From NCBI GenBank assembly GCA_017404065.1, contig JAFRDB010000094.1:1-54866 (forward strand): a stretch of DNA of 54,866 bases, read 5' to 3'. Position 1 is the first letter of the stretch. Each line of letters starts with the position of its first letter. Both the position numbers and the translations under genes were made by a program. The DNA is from Clostridia bacterium (lineage in GTDB: Bacteria; Bacillota; Clostridia; UBA1381). Positions 32,516 to 41,960 of the stretch are shown here, piece after piece. A model generated the notes under the pieces. It was not told where the DNA came from. It worked only from the letters and a program-made list of their open reading frames with translations, and did no database searches.

Positions 32516-34483
32516 ATGAAAAAATTGTTGAGCTTCGTTGCGGCAGCAGCGATAGCAGTATCATCATTTGCCACGGTCGCGTCGGCTGTGGATTTATATT
32601 CATACGCAGATAACCCGGAGACTTTTCCTTTGGAGCTGAACAAGTACGGCGTTCCGGCGGAGGATTATGTTCAGGTTGGTCTTGATTCCAAGATCAAGTG
32701 GGCAAACGCAGCTGATTCCTCATATACGAGCTCGCTTGCGTATTCGTCAACAGTCAGCACAAATGAGGTGACTGCTCGTACATATATGGATATGTCCAAG
32801 GTGGCAGCTGAGTGGAATACAGTGATAAACAAGGTCATCAGCAGAAAATCGGACGTGCTTACGAAGGATTTTATCTTGGAGAATTCTACCGTTAAGGGTG
32901 AGTTTACTGTAGTTATCAGTGCTCCGGTCGGAATTTCAAATGCGCTGATGGAGGGTGCAACACCTAAGGATGCATACGATTGGTCAGATAATGTAAAGGA
33001 ATTCTTTACAGAAGCAGCTGATCCGGTATACGATTCTGCGACTAACACCTTTACCGTTACAATGAAGGTAAAGGATGATGTAGATAAAAAGAAGCTCGAC
33101 GAGTATTTCGCAGATCCGGCTCAACTTGAAATGTATATAGTCAAGACAGTGGCTGATACTTCGCCGTCCAGCTTTTCATATACAATAAACGGCGCATTCA
33201 GCGGTCATGTTGACATTTATGTATTCAATGAGGCAGAGCCTATATCAACGATTTATTTCGGTAACGGTACATATAGCGAAGCGTCAGACGGCGCATCGCG
33301 TGTAAACAATCCGGCTACGGATTCGGTAAAGATCGCCAAATCAACATCCAGCAGAGGCGGCGGCGGTGGCGGTGGCACCGTAGCTACAGCGGCACCGACA
33401 GCAGCACCGACAGCTAAGCCGTTCGTATCAGATAAGTCAGAAAAGCTCATAGATACTATCGAAGAGGGCTATAATTCAGAAGAGAAGATCAGTGAGCTTG
33501 GTCCGATAACGGGATATGTTGTTGAGGTTACAAATTCAGACGGTACAACAGGTACTTACGGTGAGGATTATACGATCTCAGATAAGGATGATCATGTTCT
33601 TACACCGGCAGAGGTAAATGCGCTTCTCTCAAATCCGGATATTGATCTCGGTGAATATAATGTAAATCTGTCCTCGGGAGCTACAGCTGTAACAAAGGCA
33701 ATCCATAAGTCAGGTGCGCAGATAGATTACAACAACCACTTTGCATACATAATCGGTTATCCTGAGGGTGACGTAAGACCGCAGAACAATATTTCGAGAG
33801 CTGAGGTAGCAACAATATTCTTCAGACTGCTTACAGATGATTCAAGAGCAGAGTACTGGAACACAACAAACAGCTTCAACGATGTAAGCGCGAGTGAATG
33901 GTACAATAATGCTATCTCAACAGTAGCGAATGCAGGCATAGTAAATGGTTATGAGGATGGTTCATTCCGTCCGAATGCTCCGATAACAAGAGCAGAGTTT
34001 GCAACTATAGCATCAAGATTTGCAGCATCAAGCGGTGTTATAGCAACAGATTTCTCAGATATAAGCGGACACTGGGCAGAAGAGGCTATCAAGAAGGCGG
34101 CTTCTGTTGGTTGGGTAACAGGTTATGAGGACGGTTCATTCAAACCGAACAACAACATAACAAGAGCAGAGGCAATGGCGATAGTTAACCGTGTAACATT
34201 CAGACTTGTTGAGTCAGAAGGTCTGCATGCAGACGCTATCAAGTGGTCAGATAACCCAGAGTCAGCATGGTATTATTCGATCGTTCAGGAAGCAACCAAC
34301 TCGCATACATATACACGTGATACAATTGGTGATAATGAGACATGGACAGCGGTTACAGAACATCGTGACTGGTCAAAGCTTGAGAAAGAGACTTCCGACA
34401 AAGCAGCATTGATCATTGGTATCAATAACGGTTCTCTCGAATATGAGAATAATGACGGAAGCGTTATAGTTGAAGAAAAGTAA
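32516..34483 (+). CDS. S-layer-type protein with C-terminal SLH domains
   Basis: A 655-residue exported protein. The signal peptide covers residues 1-23 (MKKLLSFVAAAAIAVSSFA at the start). An unassigned N-terminal domain (24-275) is followed by a Gly-run and an A-P-T linker (about 278-305), then a second domain (310-390). Three SLH repeats follow: about 398-440 with ISRAEVATIFFRLL, 452-502 with ITRAEFATIASRFA, and 511-562 with ITRAEAMAIVNRV. About 90 residues follow. The perfect promoter, strong ribosome binding site (AAAGGAGA) and own terminator suggest a main S-layer protein. It stands right after the EPS regulation genes, consistent with attachment to a polymer those genes help to make. 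Confidence 0.9.
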   Translation: MKKLLSFVAAAAIAVSSFATVASAVDLYSYADNPETFPLELNKYGVPAEDYVQVGLDSKIKWANAADSSYTSSLAYSSTVSTNEVTARTYMDMSKVAAEWNTVINKVISRKSDVLTKDFILENSTVKGEFTVVISAPVGISNALMEGATPKDAYDWSDNVKEFFTEAADPVYDSATNTFTVTMKVKDDVDKKKLDEYFADPAQLEMYIVKTVADTSPSSFSYTINGAFSGHVDIYVFNEAEPISTIYFGNGTYSEASDGASRVNNPATDSVKIAKSTSSRGGGGGGGTVATAAPTAAPTAKPFVSDKSEKLIDTIEEGYNSEEKISELGPITGYVVEVTNSDGTTGTYGEDYTISDKDDHVLTPAEVNALLSNPDIDLGEYNVNLSSGATAVTKAIHKSGAQIDYNNHFAYIIGYPEGDVRPQNNISRAEVATIFFRLLTDDSRAEYWNTTNSFNDVSASEWYNNAISTVANAGIVNGYEDGSFRPNAPITRAEFATIASRFAASSGVIATDFSDISGHWAEEAIKKAASVGWVTGYEDGSFKPNNNITRAEAMAIVNRVTFRLVESEGLHADAIKWSDNPESAWYYSIVQEATNSHTYTRDTIGDNETWTAVTEHRDWSKLEKETSDKAALIIGINNGSLEYENNDGSVIVEEK

Positions 34484-34500
34484 TTGATTACTTGTATTCC

Positions 34501-34528
34501 AAAAACGGCAGCATAAGCTGCCGTTTTT
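34501..34528 (+). terminator. Intrinsic terminator of the S-layer-type gene
   Basis: A perfect 12-bp stem AAAAACGGCAGC (34501-34512) with GCTGCCGTTTTT (34517-34528), 4-nt loop. Confidence 0.9.
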
Positions 34529-34545
34529 GCTTTTGCAAATCTAAT

Positions 34546-34595
34546 ATTTTGCTGTTAGCAAATTTGATATATTTTGCTGTTAGCAAATTTGATAT
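34546..34595 (+). repeat. Perfect 25-bp tandem duplication with internal palindromes
   Basis: Two identical 25-bp units (34546-34570 and 34571-34595) contain TTTGCTGTTAGCAAA, a 6-bp palindrome around GTT. A degenerate partial unit lies at 34532-34545. The second unit ends on the first base of the -35 box at 34595. The placement suggests a binding site for a regulator. Confidence 0.85.
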
Positions 34596-34623
34596 TGACT
34601 TGTAGCTCTTGGTATGATAAAAT
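34595..34623 (+). promoter_or_regulatory. Promoter of the transglutaminase-like gene
   Basis: TTGACT (34595-34600), 17-bp spacer, TAAAAT (34618-34623). Confidence 0.7.
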
Positions 34624-34674
34624 AGAATTGTATAAATGTGAGCATAGCAAATAAACAAGGAGGGAGGACTTCTG

Positions 34675-37206
34675 ATGAATAAAGCTACAGTTGATTTTGT
34701 TATTGCGTTTATTATGTTATTTGAGGCAGTCTGCGCTCCTTGCGTTTATGCAAAGCATGAAGCAGTCGGTTCGGAGGTACATATTGCATCCGTTCAAGAG
34801 CAGCAGCTGCAAATATACGAAATAAAAGATGACGGAACGGATACAGCTTTAATGCGGGATGATTTTGATAACGCTGTTCATGAGACGTATCTGACGCTTC
34901 AGGCTGAGGAGACAGCCGCTCCTTTTTTCAGCTACAGTAATGAGTACTATGCATCAAAATACGGTGAGAATGGACACGGCTATGCATACGAAGATTTTAT
35001 GAGTAAAAGCCGATCGTTTCAGTCGCAGAGGGTTGAGTTATATAATCGGATGCTTGACTTATGCAGAGAATTTGCCACAAACTATGCGGACGTTCCGACG
35101 TATGTTATACAATTAGCTGACGGCAGTTTATCTCCGGATATGTATAGGTTAGGAAATAGTAATATAGAGATCAACTTTTCTGCAACCGGACTCGATATGC
35201 AGGTTGAGGCCGACAGACTTAAGGCATCGCATATAGCAAACGAGGTATACTTTACATTTAAATACGATCATCCGGAGTATTACTGGCTGTCGAACAGGCT
35301 GATAGTATTCTGGTCGAATTCAAATAATTCAATAAATATAGTTCCGCAGACATTCAGGGAATTCAGATACGGAAAAGCAAGACGGGCGATAGATGAACGA
35401 ATACAGCGGTCGCTTGACTGGTATCTCGATGCAGTTCGTAATTGTGGATACTATAATGCTCAAAGCATGGAAAAAACTAACAGCTACTATGTATGCGCGT
35501 TATTAAGAAAAATGATTATTAACGCCGTTGACTACGGATATCAGGAGGATGGAAAAACACCTATTGATACCGGAACGGCACATTCTATAGTAAGTGTGCT
35601 TGATGCGGATTATTCTACAAAAGCGGTGTGTGAAGGATATACGCAAACCTTTCAGCTTATATTGAATAAGCTTGGCATTGATAATATATTTGTGACGGGA
35701 AAAGCGGGAAAATCAAATGAAGATCATGCATGGAACATGGTAAGGATGCCCAACGATAGTTTCTACTATTTTGATATAACATGGGAGGATGTTAACGCAT
35801 ACCAGACCTTCGCTATGGGAAGCAGAAGACTGGCATCCTACGGCGGCGGTCACAAAATAAATGTCAGCACTACAGAGGGACTTGGGTTTTTATATGATCT
35901 TCCTTCTGTCCCGACATCGGATTACAGCAGCGGTATAGGTATCAGAAATATTCCGTGTCCTACTCCTCAGCCGGATGATCCGCTTGACATAACCGATCCG
36001 GAACAGGGTGAGGACGATGATCCGGATAACGCAGAGGAAGTTATACTAAGCGGTCTTATGCGGGAAAAATATGATTCGGTCTATTGTAATTCACATTACA
36101 GCGATCTGCTCGGATGGCATATAGATATTACAGGAGCGAACGGTGCGGCTGCTCAATATATCATTGATTTTACAGCGTATTATGACGGCAATCGTATTGA
36201 CGAGAATACTTATAAATATCTGCTCACTGCTACAAGAATGTCAGACGGAACAGTCGTTCCGGGCTTCTATAACGGGAAGCCTGTTACAGCGGATGATATT
36301 CGCAGCAAGCTGGTAATACATGCGGCTCCCAATGTTACAATAACGGTTATGCCTCTGTATTTTGGCACAGATCAAACCAAATTATATCAGGTGTCTGATT
36401 TGAAACGATCGTATACGGTGGGGCAGCCGGAGCAGATGTATATCAGCATATCTCTGAAAGACAACACTATTTATAAGCCTGAGACGGCTCAATTCACCCA
36501 GCTTGCTGAATTTTTAGGCTTTTATATTTCTGTTTATGAGAATGAATCTGCCGAAAATCCGGCAGGCCGCGCCGAGTACGGAGATATGTACAAGTTTGAG
36601 TATGACGGGACAGAGCTTGTATATGACGACTACTACAACTGTATGCGGAGCATCAATATACACAAGGCATTTGATGACGGTACAAATCTTGAAGATATCA
36701 TAAACAAGGGTGTGCTTATGGTAAAGCAAGGCTGTCGGGTCGTAATAAGGTATTTGTATTCCAAATATGTCGGTGATACGGATATTGTTGAGGTAAATGA
36801 AAGCGGTGTTCCGGTAATGTATATCCTGGACACGGTCGATCCTGAGAACCGGCAGGAGCTAATGAAGGATCTGGTACTTACCATGGATCCGATAGAAACA
36901 GATGCGCCGGCGACAGATGCGCCGACACAGCTGCCGGTGAGCACAGAGCCTCCGATAGATATCAGCCTTACGTTTGACAGTGCCTCTGCTGTGTTAGAGG
37001 TGAGCGCGAACGCTACCCTTCCGGAGGACAGCCGGATGTATATAGCAGCGTATAACAGAGCAGGTGTTCTTGCCGGTGTATGGTTAACGCAGGACAGTGT
37101 GTATACGCTGCCTGTTTCCGATACATACGAGATCATAAAGGTATTTGTGCTTGATACGGAGCTGGCTCCGAAGTGCAATATGAGGTATATAAGACTGAAA
37201 GAATAG
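34675..37206 (+). CDS. Secreted transglutaminase-like protein with C-terminal shared module
   Basis: An 843-residue exported protein. The signal peptide covers about residues 1-26. A transglutaminase/protease-like core is visible with the triad C319 (AVCEGYTQ), H351 (DHAWNMV) and D367 (YYFDITWED), which fits an intact cysteine enzyme that could crosslink or cleave proteins or peptides at the surface. A region of beta domains (about 455-735) follows, then a D-A-P-T linker (about 742-760) and an 80-residue C-terminal module (AAYNRAGVLAGVWL, VFVLDTELAPKC) that resembles the end of the 1660-residue protein. No SLH or LPXTG motif. It starts after AAGGAGGGAGG. The next gene begins 72 bp on without a terminator. 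Confidence 0.82.
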   Translation: MNKATVDFVIAFIMLFEAVCAPCVYAKHEAVGSEVHIASVQEQQLQIYEIKDDGTDTALMRDDFDNAVHETYLTLQAEETAAPFFSYSNEYYASKYGENGHGYAYEDFMSKSRSFQSQRVELYNRMLDLCREFATNYADVPTYVIQLADGSLSPDMYRLGNSNIEINFSATGLDMQVEADRLKASHIANEVYFTFKYDHPEYYWLSNRLIVFWSNSNNSINIVPQTFREFRYGKARRAIDERIQRSLDWYLDAVRNCGYYNAQSMEKTNSYYVCALLRKMIINAVDYGYQEDGKTPIDTGTAHSIVSVLDADYSTKAVCEGYTQTFQLILNKLGIDNIFVTGKAGKSNEDHAWNMVRMPNDSFYYFDITWEDVNAYQTFAMGSRRLASYGGGHKINVSTTEGLGFLYDLPSVPTSDYSSGIGIRNIPCPTPQPDDPLDITDPEQGEDDDPDNAEEVILSGLMREKYDSVYCNSHYSDLLGWHIDITGANGAAAQYIIDFTAYYDGNRIDENTYKYLLTATRMSDGTVVPGFYNGKPVTADDIRSKLVIHAAPNVTITVMPLYFGTDQTKLYQVSDLKRSYTVGQPEQMYISISLKDNTIYKPETAQFTQLAEFLGFYISVYENESAENPAGRAEYGDMYKFEYDGTELVYDDYYNCMRSINIHKAFDDGTNLEDIINKGVLMVKQGCRVVIRYLYSKYVGDTDIVEVNESGVPVMYILDTVDPENRQELMKDLVLTMDPIETDAPATDAPTQLPVSTEPPIDISLTFDSASAVLEVSANATLPEDSRMYIAAYNRAGVLAGVWLTQDSVYTLPVSDTYEIIKVFVLDTELAPKCNMRYIRLKE

Positions 37207-37278
37207 CTGTACCGGATAACAATGCTTATATCAGCAGCTGCAAAATACTTTTGGACAAGATTAAAAGAAAGGAACGGC

Positions 37279-38373
37279 ATGAAAAAAGGCACAGCAACGG
37301 TGCTCATATTCACGCTCATTATAGGGGTCGGCGGCGGCTCTATGATATATGAGTTTACCTTAAAGAATGATATTGCATACGCGCGCGCTCTTTCGCTTGT
37401 TGAAAAGGGGCGGTATACAGAGGCAGCGGATATGTTTGCGGATATGGGTGCATTCCGTGACGCTCCGGAGCAGCTCAGGAAATTCAACTATCCGGTTACC
37501 GCGATCGAAAGCGGCAGCGGTTTTCGTGTCGAATGCGAATATACCTACGACCGTGAGGGCAATGAGACGCACAGAGAGATCGTTTCAAGTGCGGGCGGCA
37601 GCGGCAGCATAACAAAGGAATATGATAAAAAAGAGAGACTTATTTCGCTTGAAAACCATAATATGTATCAACCTGGAAGGACAGACATAACCAACTACAG
37701 CTATGACAGTATCGACAGAATAACAAAAGCAAACTATGTAAGCACCGGTGCAGAAAGCACCGTAAGGATAAAGACTGAATATGAATATAACTCTGATAAC
37801 CTTGTGCGCCATGCAAGCGCGAAAACTTACACAAACGGCACATATACGGGCGCGGATGAGGTATTCTGTTATTATGATGACGGTCGGTGCATATCAAAGG
37901 TGAGATATGTCATTACTCAATCAGGGGAAAAGAGCGAGAGCAGTAATATCACATATACATACGATGACTACGGCAGGTTAATAGAAAAGGATACGACCGA
38001 ATATAACGGCGGTGTAAAGATAAACCAAAAGGCGCAGTATCGATACGGAAGGGATATGCAGCTCAGAAGCTCTGTTCTTACAGTGAGATCCGGCGCGGAC
38101 GGCTCGGTGACCGAGACGGATTTTCTTTACCGCTACAAGGCGGGCAGATTAATATCTATCGTTGCGAATACCGATGGCGAGGAGGATGTATATCAGTATA
38201 CCTATGACAGCTACGGTAATGTCGCATCATATACCTATACAGCCGCAAATGGCAGTACAGAACATGAAAAATATGAATATAAAGTAGCAGGCTTCGATAT
38301 GCCGGAACCACAGTCGGGAGATCCGATCCCGAATCCGGATGATTCGCTCGGCGTTCAGCTTCCGGTTATGTGA
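37279..38373 (+). CDS. Membrane-anchored YD/RHS-like repeat protein
   Basis: A 364-residue protein. One N-terminal transmembrane segment or uncleaved signal (about 5-24) is followed by a TPR-like helical pair (GRYTEAADMFADMGAFRDAPEQL written here as landmarks GRYTEAADMF and FRDAPEQL), then a run of YD-type repeats (YTYDREGNE, YSYDSIDRI, YEYNSDNLV, YTYDDYGRL, YTYDSYGNV) over residues 75-340. No RHS core, toxin tip or PAAR partner is present, so it is not an RHS toxin. The start at 37279 follows AGAAAGGA; an in-frame ATG at 37222 has none. It is probably in an operon with the transglutaminase-like gene. Confidence 0.78.
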   Translation: MKKGTATVLIFTLIIGVGGGSMIYEFTLKNDIAYARALSLVEKGRYTEAADMFADMGAFRDAPEQLRKFNYPVTAIESGSGFRVECEYTYDREGNETHREIVSSAGGSGSITKEYDKKERLISLENHNMYQPGRTDITNYSYDSIDRITKANYVSTGAESTVRIKTEYEYNSDNLVRHASAKTYTNGTYTGADEVFCYYDDGRCISKVRYVITQSGEKSESSNITYTYDDYGRLIEKDTTEYNGGVKINQKAQYRYGRDMQLRSSVLTVRSGADGSVTETDFLYRYKAGRLISIVANTDGEEDVYQYTYDSYGNVASYTYTAANGSTEHEKYEYKVAGFDMPEPQSGDPIPNPDDSLGVQLPVM

Positions 38374-38409
38374 ACTTATCGGCAGCTGTCAAAAATAATT
38401 GCGCTCAGC

Positions 38410-38550
38410 TCAGCGGTTTATAGGCCGTTTGATCGCCGAGCGTGATTTTTTTGCTTTACAGGAAATAGATCTGTAAATCATGATCGCAAGCTTAAGCAGT
38501 CCGTCGGTAATAACAAAAATAACATATAAATAAACGAATAGCTCCGGCAT
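38410..38550 (-). CDS. Possible small membrane peptide (46 residues)
   Basis: A minus-strand ORF starts MPELFVYLYVIFVITDGLLK and ends in a basic tail (KAKKSRSAIKRPINR). It has one hydrophobic segment at about residues 4-25. GGTGGTGA lies 4 bp ahead of the ATG, a good ribosome binding site. It lies alone in a 447-bp intergenic gap (38374-38820) whose other contents are the promoter and leader hairpin of the SNF2 gene. A hairpin (CGCTC..GAGCG, then T7 on the plus strand) lies over its 3' end and may end the upstream plus-strand transcript. Size, membrane helix and basic tail resemble type I toxins or small regulatory membrane peptides, but no clear promoter or antisense RNA could be identified. 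Confidence 0.4.
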   Translation of the reverse strand: MPELFVYLYVIFVITDGLLKLAIMIYRSISCKAKKSRSAIKRPINR

Positions 38551-38692
38551 GAAATCACCACCATGTTTATAGTAATAATATATACTATGTCGTAGGTCAG
38601 CCGATCGTCACGAATCATATCAGAATAAGTCTGAATTGTTGTATATATTAAATCAAGCGTTCATTTTTAACAGAAAATTAATATAATTGCTA

Positions 38693-38721
38693 TTGTATTT
38701 ACAGAATAAAAATGCTATAAT
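38693..38721 (+). promoter_or_regulatory. Promoter of the SNF2 gene
   Basis: TTGTAT (38693-38698), 17-bp spacer, TATAAT (38716-38721). The transcript would start near 38728, giving a leader of about 90 nt. Confidence 0.65.
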
Positions 38722-38742
38722 AAAAAAATAGATATATTTATT

Positions 38743-38784
38743 GACGCATGGCAAAGCCGATACAGGGCTTTGTATTTATGCGTC
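38743..38784 (+). promoter_or_regulatory. Leader hairpin of the SNF2 mRNA
   Basis: Two perfect stacked stems: GACGCAT (38743-38749) with ATGCGTC (38778-38784), and inside it CAAAGCC (38752-38758) with GGCTTTG (38766-38772). No T-run follows, so it is not a terminator. The ribosome binding site AAGGGAGG lies about 20 nt further on. It may affect mRNA stability or translation. Confidence 0.6.
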
Positions 38785-38820
38785 ATATATAAAGCAATAT
38801 AACAAGGGAGGCGCCGTCAC

Positions 38821-41800
38821 ATGAAGCTGACAGATGAAACCATAAAAAAGCTGTGTTCATCTATGATATATAAGCGCGGCGCAGAATATTTTCGCGAGGG
38901 GCGCGTTCATATACGTAAACGCGCAGCGGACTCGATTTCTGCTGTGGTAGACGGAGAGGCTCTATACAATGTACAGATAAGCTTTGATAAGGATAATGTA
39001 TCCGATGTCCTCTGCTCCTGTCCGTACTATGAGACCATGCATTCGCCATGTAAGCACATAGTTGCCGTGCTTAAGCAGCGCCAGGCTGAGATAGAGCACG
39101 GCGGAGATTACAGGAGTGAAAATGATAATATAGCCGCGGCGCTTTGTCGCGAATTTATCCGCGAGGATAAAAAGCAAAAGATAAGAGCCTCGTTTACTAT
39201 CTATATAACTCGAATCGCCGACTCATCATTGAGATACGAGATGTCTGTATCGTTGCCGGATGCCGGTGGTGAGATACAAGGACTTGAAAATTTTCTTGAC
39301 AGCTATATTCATTACACCGACTTTAAGCTTGGCAGAAATCAGGTCTATAACCGGCACAGAATGTATTTTCCGGAAAAGGATGACAGAGTTCTGTCTATTC
39401 TGGCAGATGTTTATGAAACACGCTCGGTGGGATCTGTTATGTATCACAAGGAGGCGCGGCGAACGGCGTTTGGCTCCTCTGTTATAAGACATATATTGCC
39501 GCTGATGTCAAATACGGATTTCCGGCTCATATATGACGGCGTAGTGTATGATGGTATAAGGATACTGAATGAGGATCCTGATATCATCCTTGATATTGAG
39601 GCATACGAAAGGGAAATATCCATGTCGCTGTCAGAGACAGGTCTTGCGCTTACCCCTGACGGCGAGTGGTTTATGCATAATTATGTGATATACAGAACAT
39701 CGCCTGAATGGCGCGAATACTTTATGCCGCTGCACAGGGCGCTTGTGGCTGCGGAGCGCAACGAGATAATCTTTAAGGGCGATAACACAATGCTCTTTGC
39801 AAAGCATGTCCTGCCAATACTCAGAAATCGACATGGAGTTGTTATAAACGGTGTTGACGATATGATAGTAAACAGCGAGCCGAAATTTGAGATCTGTTTT
39901 GACGCGGTCGATGGCGCGATAATAGCTGTCGTTGCAGTATCGTATGGTGATATAAAATTCAGAATACCGACCGAGTCGGGCAATTCTGACGGAAGGATAA
40001 TTGTTCGTGATGTTGATCGGGAGAACAGATTGCTTTCATATTTTAACAGATTCGATCGTGAAAAATCTGTTTACAGGCTTAGCGGGGACAGAGATATATA
40101 TTATTTTATAAAAGGTTCCCTGCCGGAGCTGTCAGAGCTTGCTAACGTGATCTTTACAGACAGATTTAAAGATATAAACATACAAGATGACACAGATCTT
40201 TCTGTCAGCGTTGCTTATAAACGGGATATAGATTTTCTTGAAATAAACTTTGATACAGATCTTACGCCTGATGAAATACGCGGAATACTTGCATCGATGC
40301 GGCTGGGACATGATTTTTTCCGCGCCTCCGACGGCAGATTTATAGACCTTGGAAACAATAAAAAAACGGATTTGTTCCGGCTGCTTGAGCGGCTTGACAT
40401 TACTAACGCCGATATATACTCCGGTAAAAAGAAAATACCCAAGTATCACATGCTGTATCTTCAGACGCGGCATGATGTTGAAAAGGACAGGAGTTTGCGC
40501 GAGTATATCATGGGAATAAAATCCATTGAGCCTGTCATTCCCGAAGGACTTAAGGATGTACTGAGAGGTTATCAATACGAGGGAGTGCGGTGGCTGACAG
40601 AGCTTTCGAGAATGGATATGGGCGGTATTCTCGCGGATGATATGGGTCTCGGTAAAACACTTCAGGTAATAGCATATATACACGGTATCCGCCCTGAAAA
40701 GCCGGTTCTTGTAATAACACCGAGCACACTCACATATAACTGGCAGCGCGAGATAGAAAAATTTACTCCGGATGCGAAAACGCTTGTTGTGACAGGACCT
40801 AAGGAGATTCGTGCGGAGCTGCTTAAGACCGTAAACAACTATGAGTTTATAATCACATCATATCCGTTGTTAAGACGCGACACGGCAATATATAAAAGCA
40901 TAAGCTTTTCATATTGCTTTATAGACGAGGCGCAGTATATAAAAAATCCTAAGACCATGAATGCTGTAAGCGTGAAACGGATCAGAGCAGACCACAAATT
41001 TGCTCTTACCGGCACTCCGATAGAGAATTCGCTTACAGAGCTATGGTCGATATTTGACTTTGTTATGCCCGGGTATCTGAAAAGTATTCACGAGTTCAGA
41101 GACAGATATGAGGCGCCTATAATGAAGGGCGCGGATACGGGTGATGCTCTTCGCAGCATAATTCGCCCGTTTGTGCTCAGACGAATGAAAAATGATGTTC
41201 TTAACGAGCTGCCGGAAAAGATAGAAACTGTTATGCTTTCGGATATGAACCGTGAACAGAAGGCGTTATATATGAGCTTTCTTGACGAGGCGCGAAGCGA
41301 GATGACGGATATAATGAGCTCGGGCGGAAACCGTATGCTTATTCTGACAATGCTTTTAAGACTAAGGCAGATATGCTGCCATCCGTCACTTTTCACCGGT
41401 TCCGGCAATGCAGATAATAAAGGTGAAAGCGGCAAGCTTGATCTTTTAATGGAGCTTATAACAAGCGGCACAAGCTCGGGACACAGGATATTGGTGTTCT
41501 CGCAGTTCCGCTCAATGCTTGATATTATTGCAAGGGTCATTGAACAGGAGCATATAGACTTCTTCTATATCAATGGCGCAACGCCGGCGGAGGAACGCGC
41601 AAGAATGGCAGAGGAGTTTAACTCAGGCGAAAGAAGCGTGTTTCTTGTTTCGCTCAAGGCGGGCGGAACGGGACTCAACCTTATCGGCGCGGATATGGTG
41701 ATACACTATGATCCGTGGTGGAATCCGGCGGTGACTGATCAGGCAACAGACAGAGCGCACAGGATCGGTCAGACACGCTCGGTACAGGTTATAAAGCTGG

Positions 41801-41940
41801 CTGCGCGTGGCACGATAGAAGAAAAGATATTGAAGCTTCAGGAGCGGAAACGAAGCCTGGCAGATGATATCATAAAGGTCAATTCGGAGACGATAGCGAA
41901 TCTTACTGATGATGAGATAATGTCATTATTTGAAAAATAG
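38821..41940 (+). CDS. SNF2-family ATPase with N-terminal SWIM zinc finger
   Basis: A 1039-residue DNA translocase/helicase-like protein. The SWIM finger uses C65, C67, C77 and H79 (CSCPYY, SPCKH). A long SNF2-associated region (about 130-570) precedes the two RecA-like lobes: ADDMGLGKT with K612 (motif I), FIDEAQYIKNP (motif II, DEAQ box), ALTGTPIENS (motif III), VFSQFRSMLDII (motif IV), SLKAGGTGLNLIGADMVI (V) and DQATDRAHRIGQ (VI). This arrangement is common in Firmicutes; proposed roles are RNA polymerase recycling or DNA transactions, and some relatives lie in defence loci. No defence partner is adjacent. It is expressed from its own promoter. Confidence 0.93.
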   Translation: MKLTDETIKKLCSSMIYKRGAEYFREGRVHIRKRAADSISAVVDGEALYNVQISFDKDNVSDVLCSCPYYETMHSPCKHIVAVLKQRQAEIEHGGDYRSENDNIAAALCREFIREDKKQKIRASFTIYITRIADSSLRYEMSVSLPDAGGEIQGLENFLDSYIHYTDFKLGRNQVYNRHRMYFPEKDDRVLSILADVYETRSVGSVMYHKEARRTAFGSSVIRHILPLMSNTDFRLIYDGVVYDGIRILNEDPDIILDIEAYEREISMSLSETGLALTPDGEWFMHNYVIYRTSPEWREYFMPLHRALVAAERNEIIFKGDNTMLFAKHVLPILRNRHGVVINGVDDMIVNSEPKFEICFDAVDGAIIAVVAVSYGDIKFRIPTESGNSDGRIIVRDVDRENRLLSYFNRFDREKSVYRLSGDRDIYYFIKGSLPELSELANVIFTDRFKDINIQDDTDLSVSVAYKRDIDFLEINFDTDLTPDEIRGILASMRLGHDFFRASDGRFIDLGNNKKTDLFRLLERLDITNADIYSGKKKIPKYHMLYLQTRHDVEKDRSLREYIMGIKSIEPVIPEGLKDVLRGYQYEGVRWLTELSRMDMGGILADDMGLGKTLQVIAYIHGIRPEKPVLVITPSTLTYNWQREIEKFTPDAKTLVVTGPKEIRAELLKTVNNYEFIITSYPLLRRDTAIYKSISFSYCFIDEAQYIKNPKTMNAVSVKRIRADHKFALTGTPIENSLTELWSIFDFVMPGYLKSIHEFRDRYEAPIMKGADTGDALRSIIRPFVLRRMKNDVLNELPEKIETVMLSDMNREQKALYMSFLDEARSEMTDIMSSGGNRMLILTMLLRLRQICCHPSLFTGSGNADNKGESGKLDLLMELITSGTSSGHRILVFSQFRSMLDIIARVIEQEHIDFFYINGATPAEERARMAEEFNSGERSVFLVSLKAGGTGLNLIGADMVIHYDPWWNPAVTDQATDRAHRIGQTRSVQVIKLAARGTIEEKILKLQERKRSLADDIIKVNSETIANLTDDEIMSLFEK

Positions 41941-41960
41941 ATAACGGAAGGGTGAACGGC

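Noticed and set aside
37279..38373. RHS toxin or polymorphic toxin
   Set aside because: Short YD repeats only; no RHS core, self-cleavage motif, toxin tip or immunity gene.
38821..41940. Defence island around the SNF2 ATPase
   Set aside because: No nuclease, methyltransferase, phospholipase-D or DUF partner is adjacent; the SWIM-SNF2 type is widespread as a lone gene.
41952..41960. GTG start for the GT-C-like protein
   Set aside because: It touches the GGAAGG ribosome binding site, leaving no spacer; TTG at 41961 has correct spacing.
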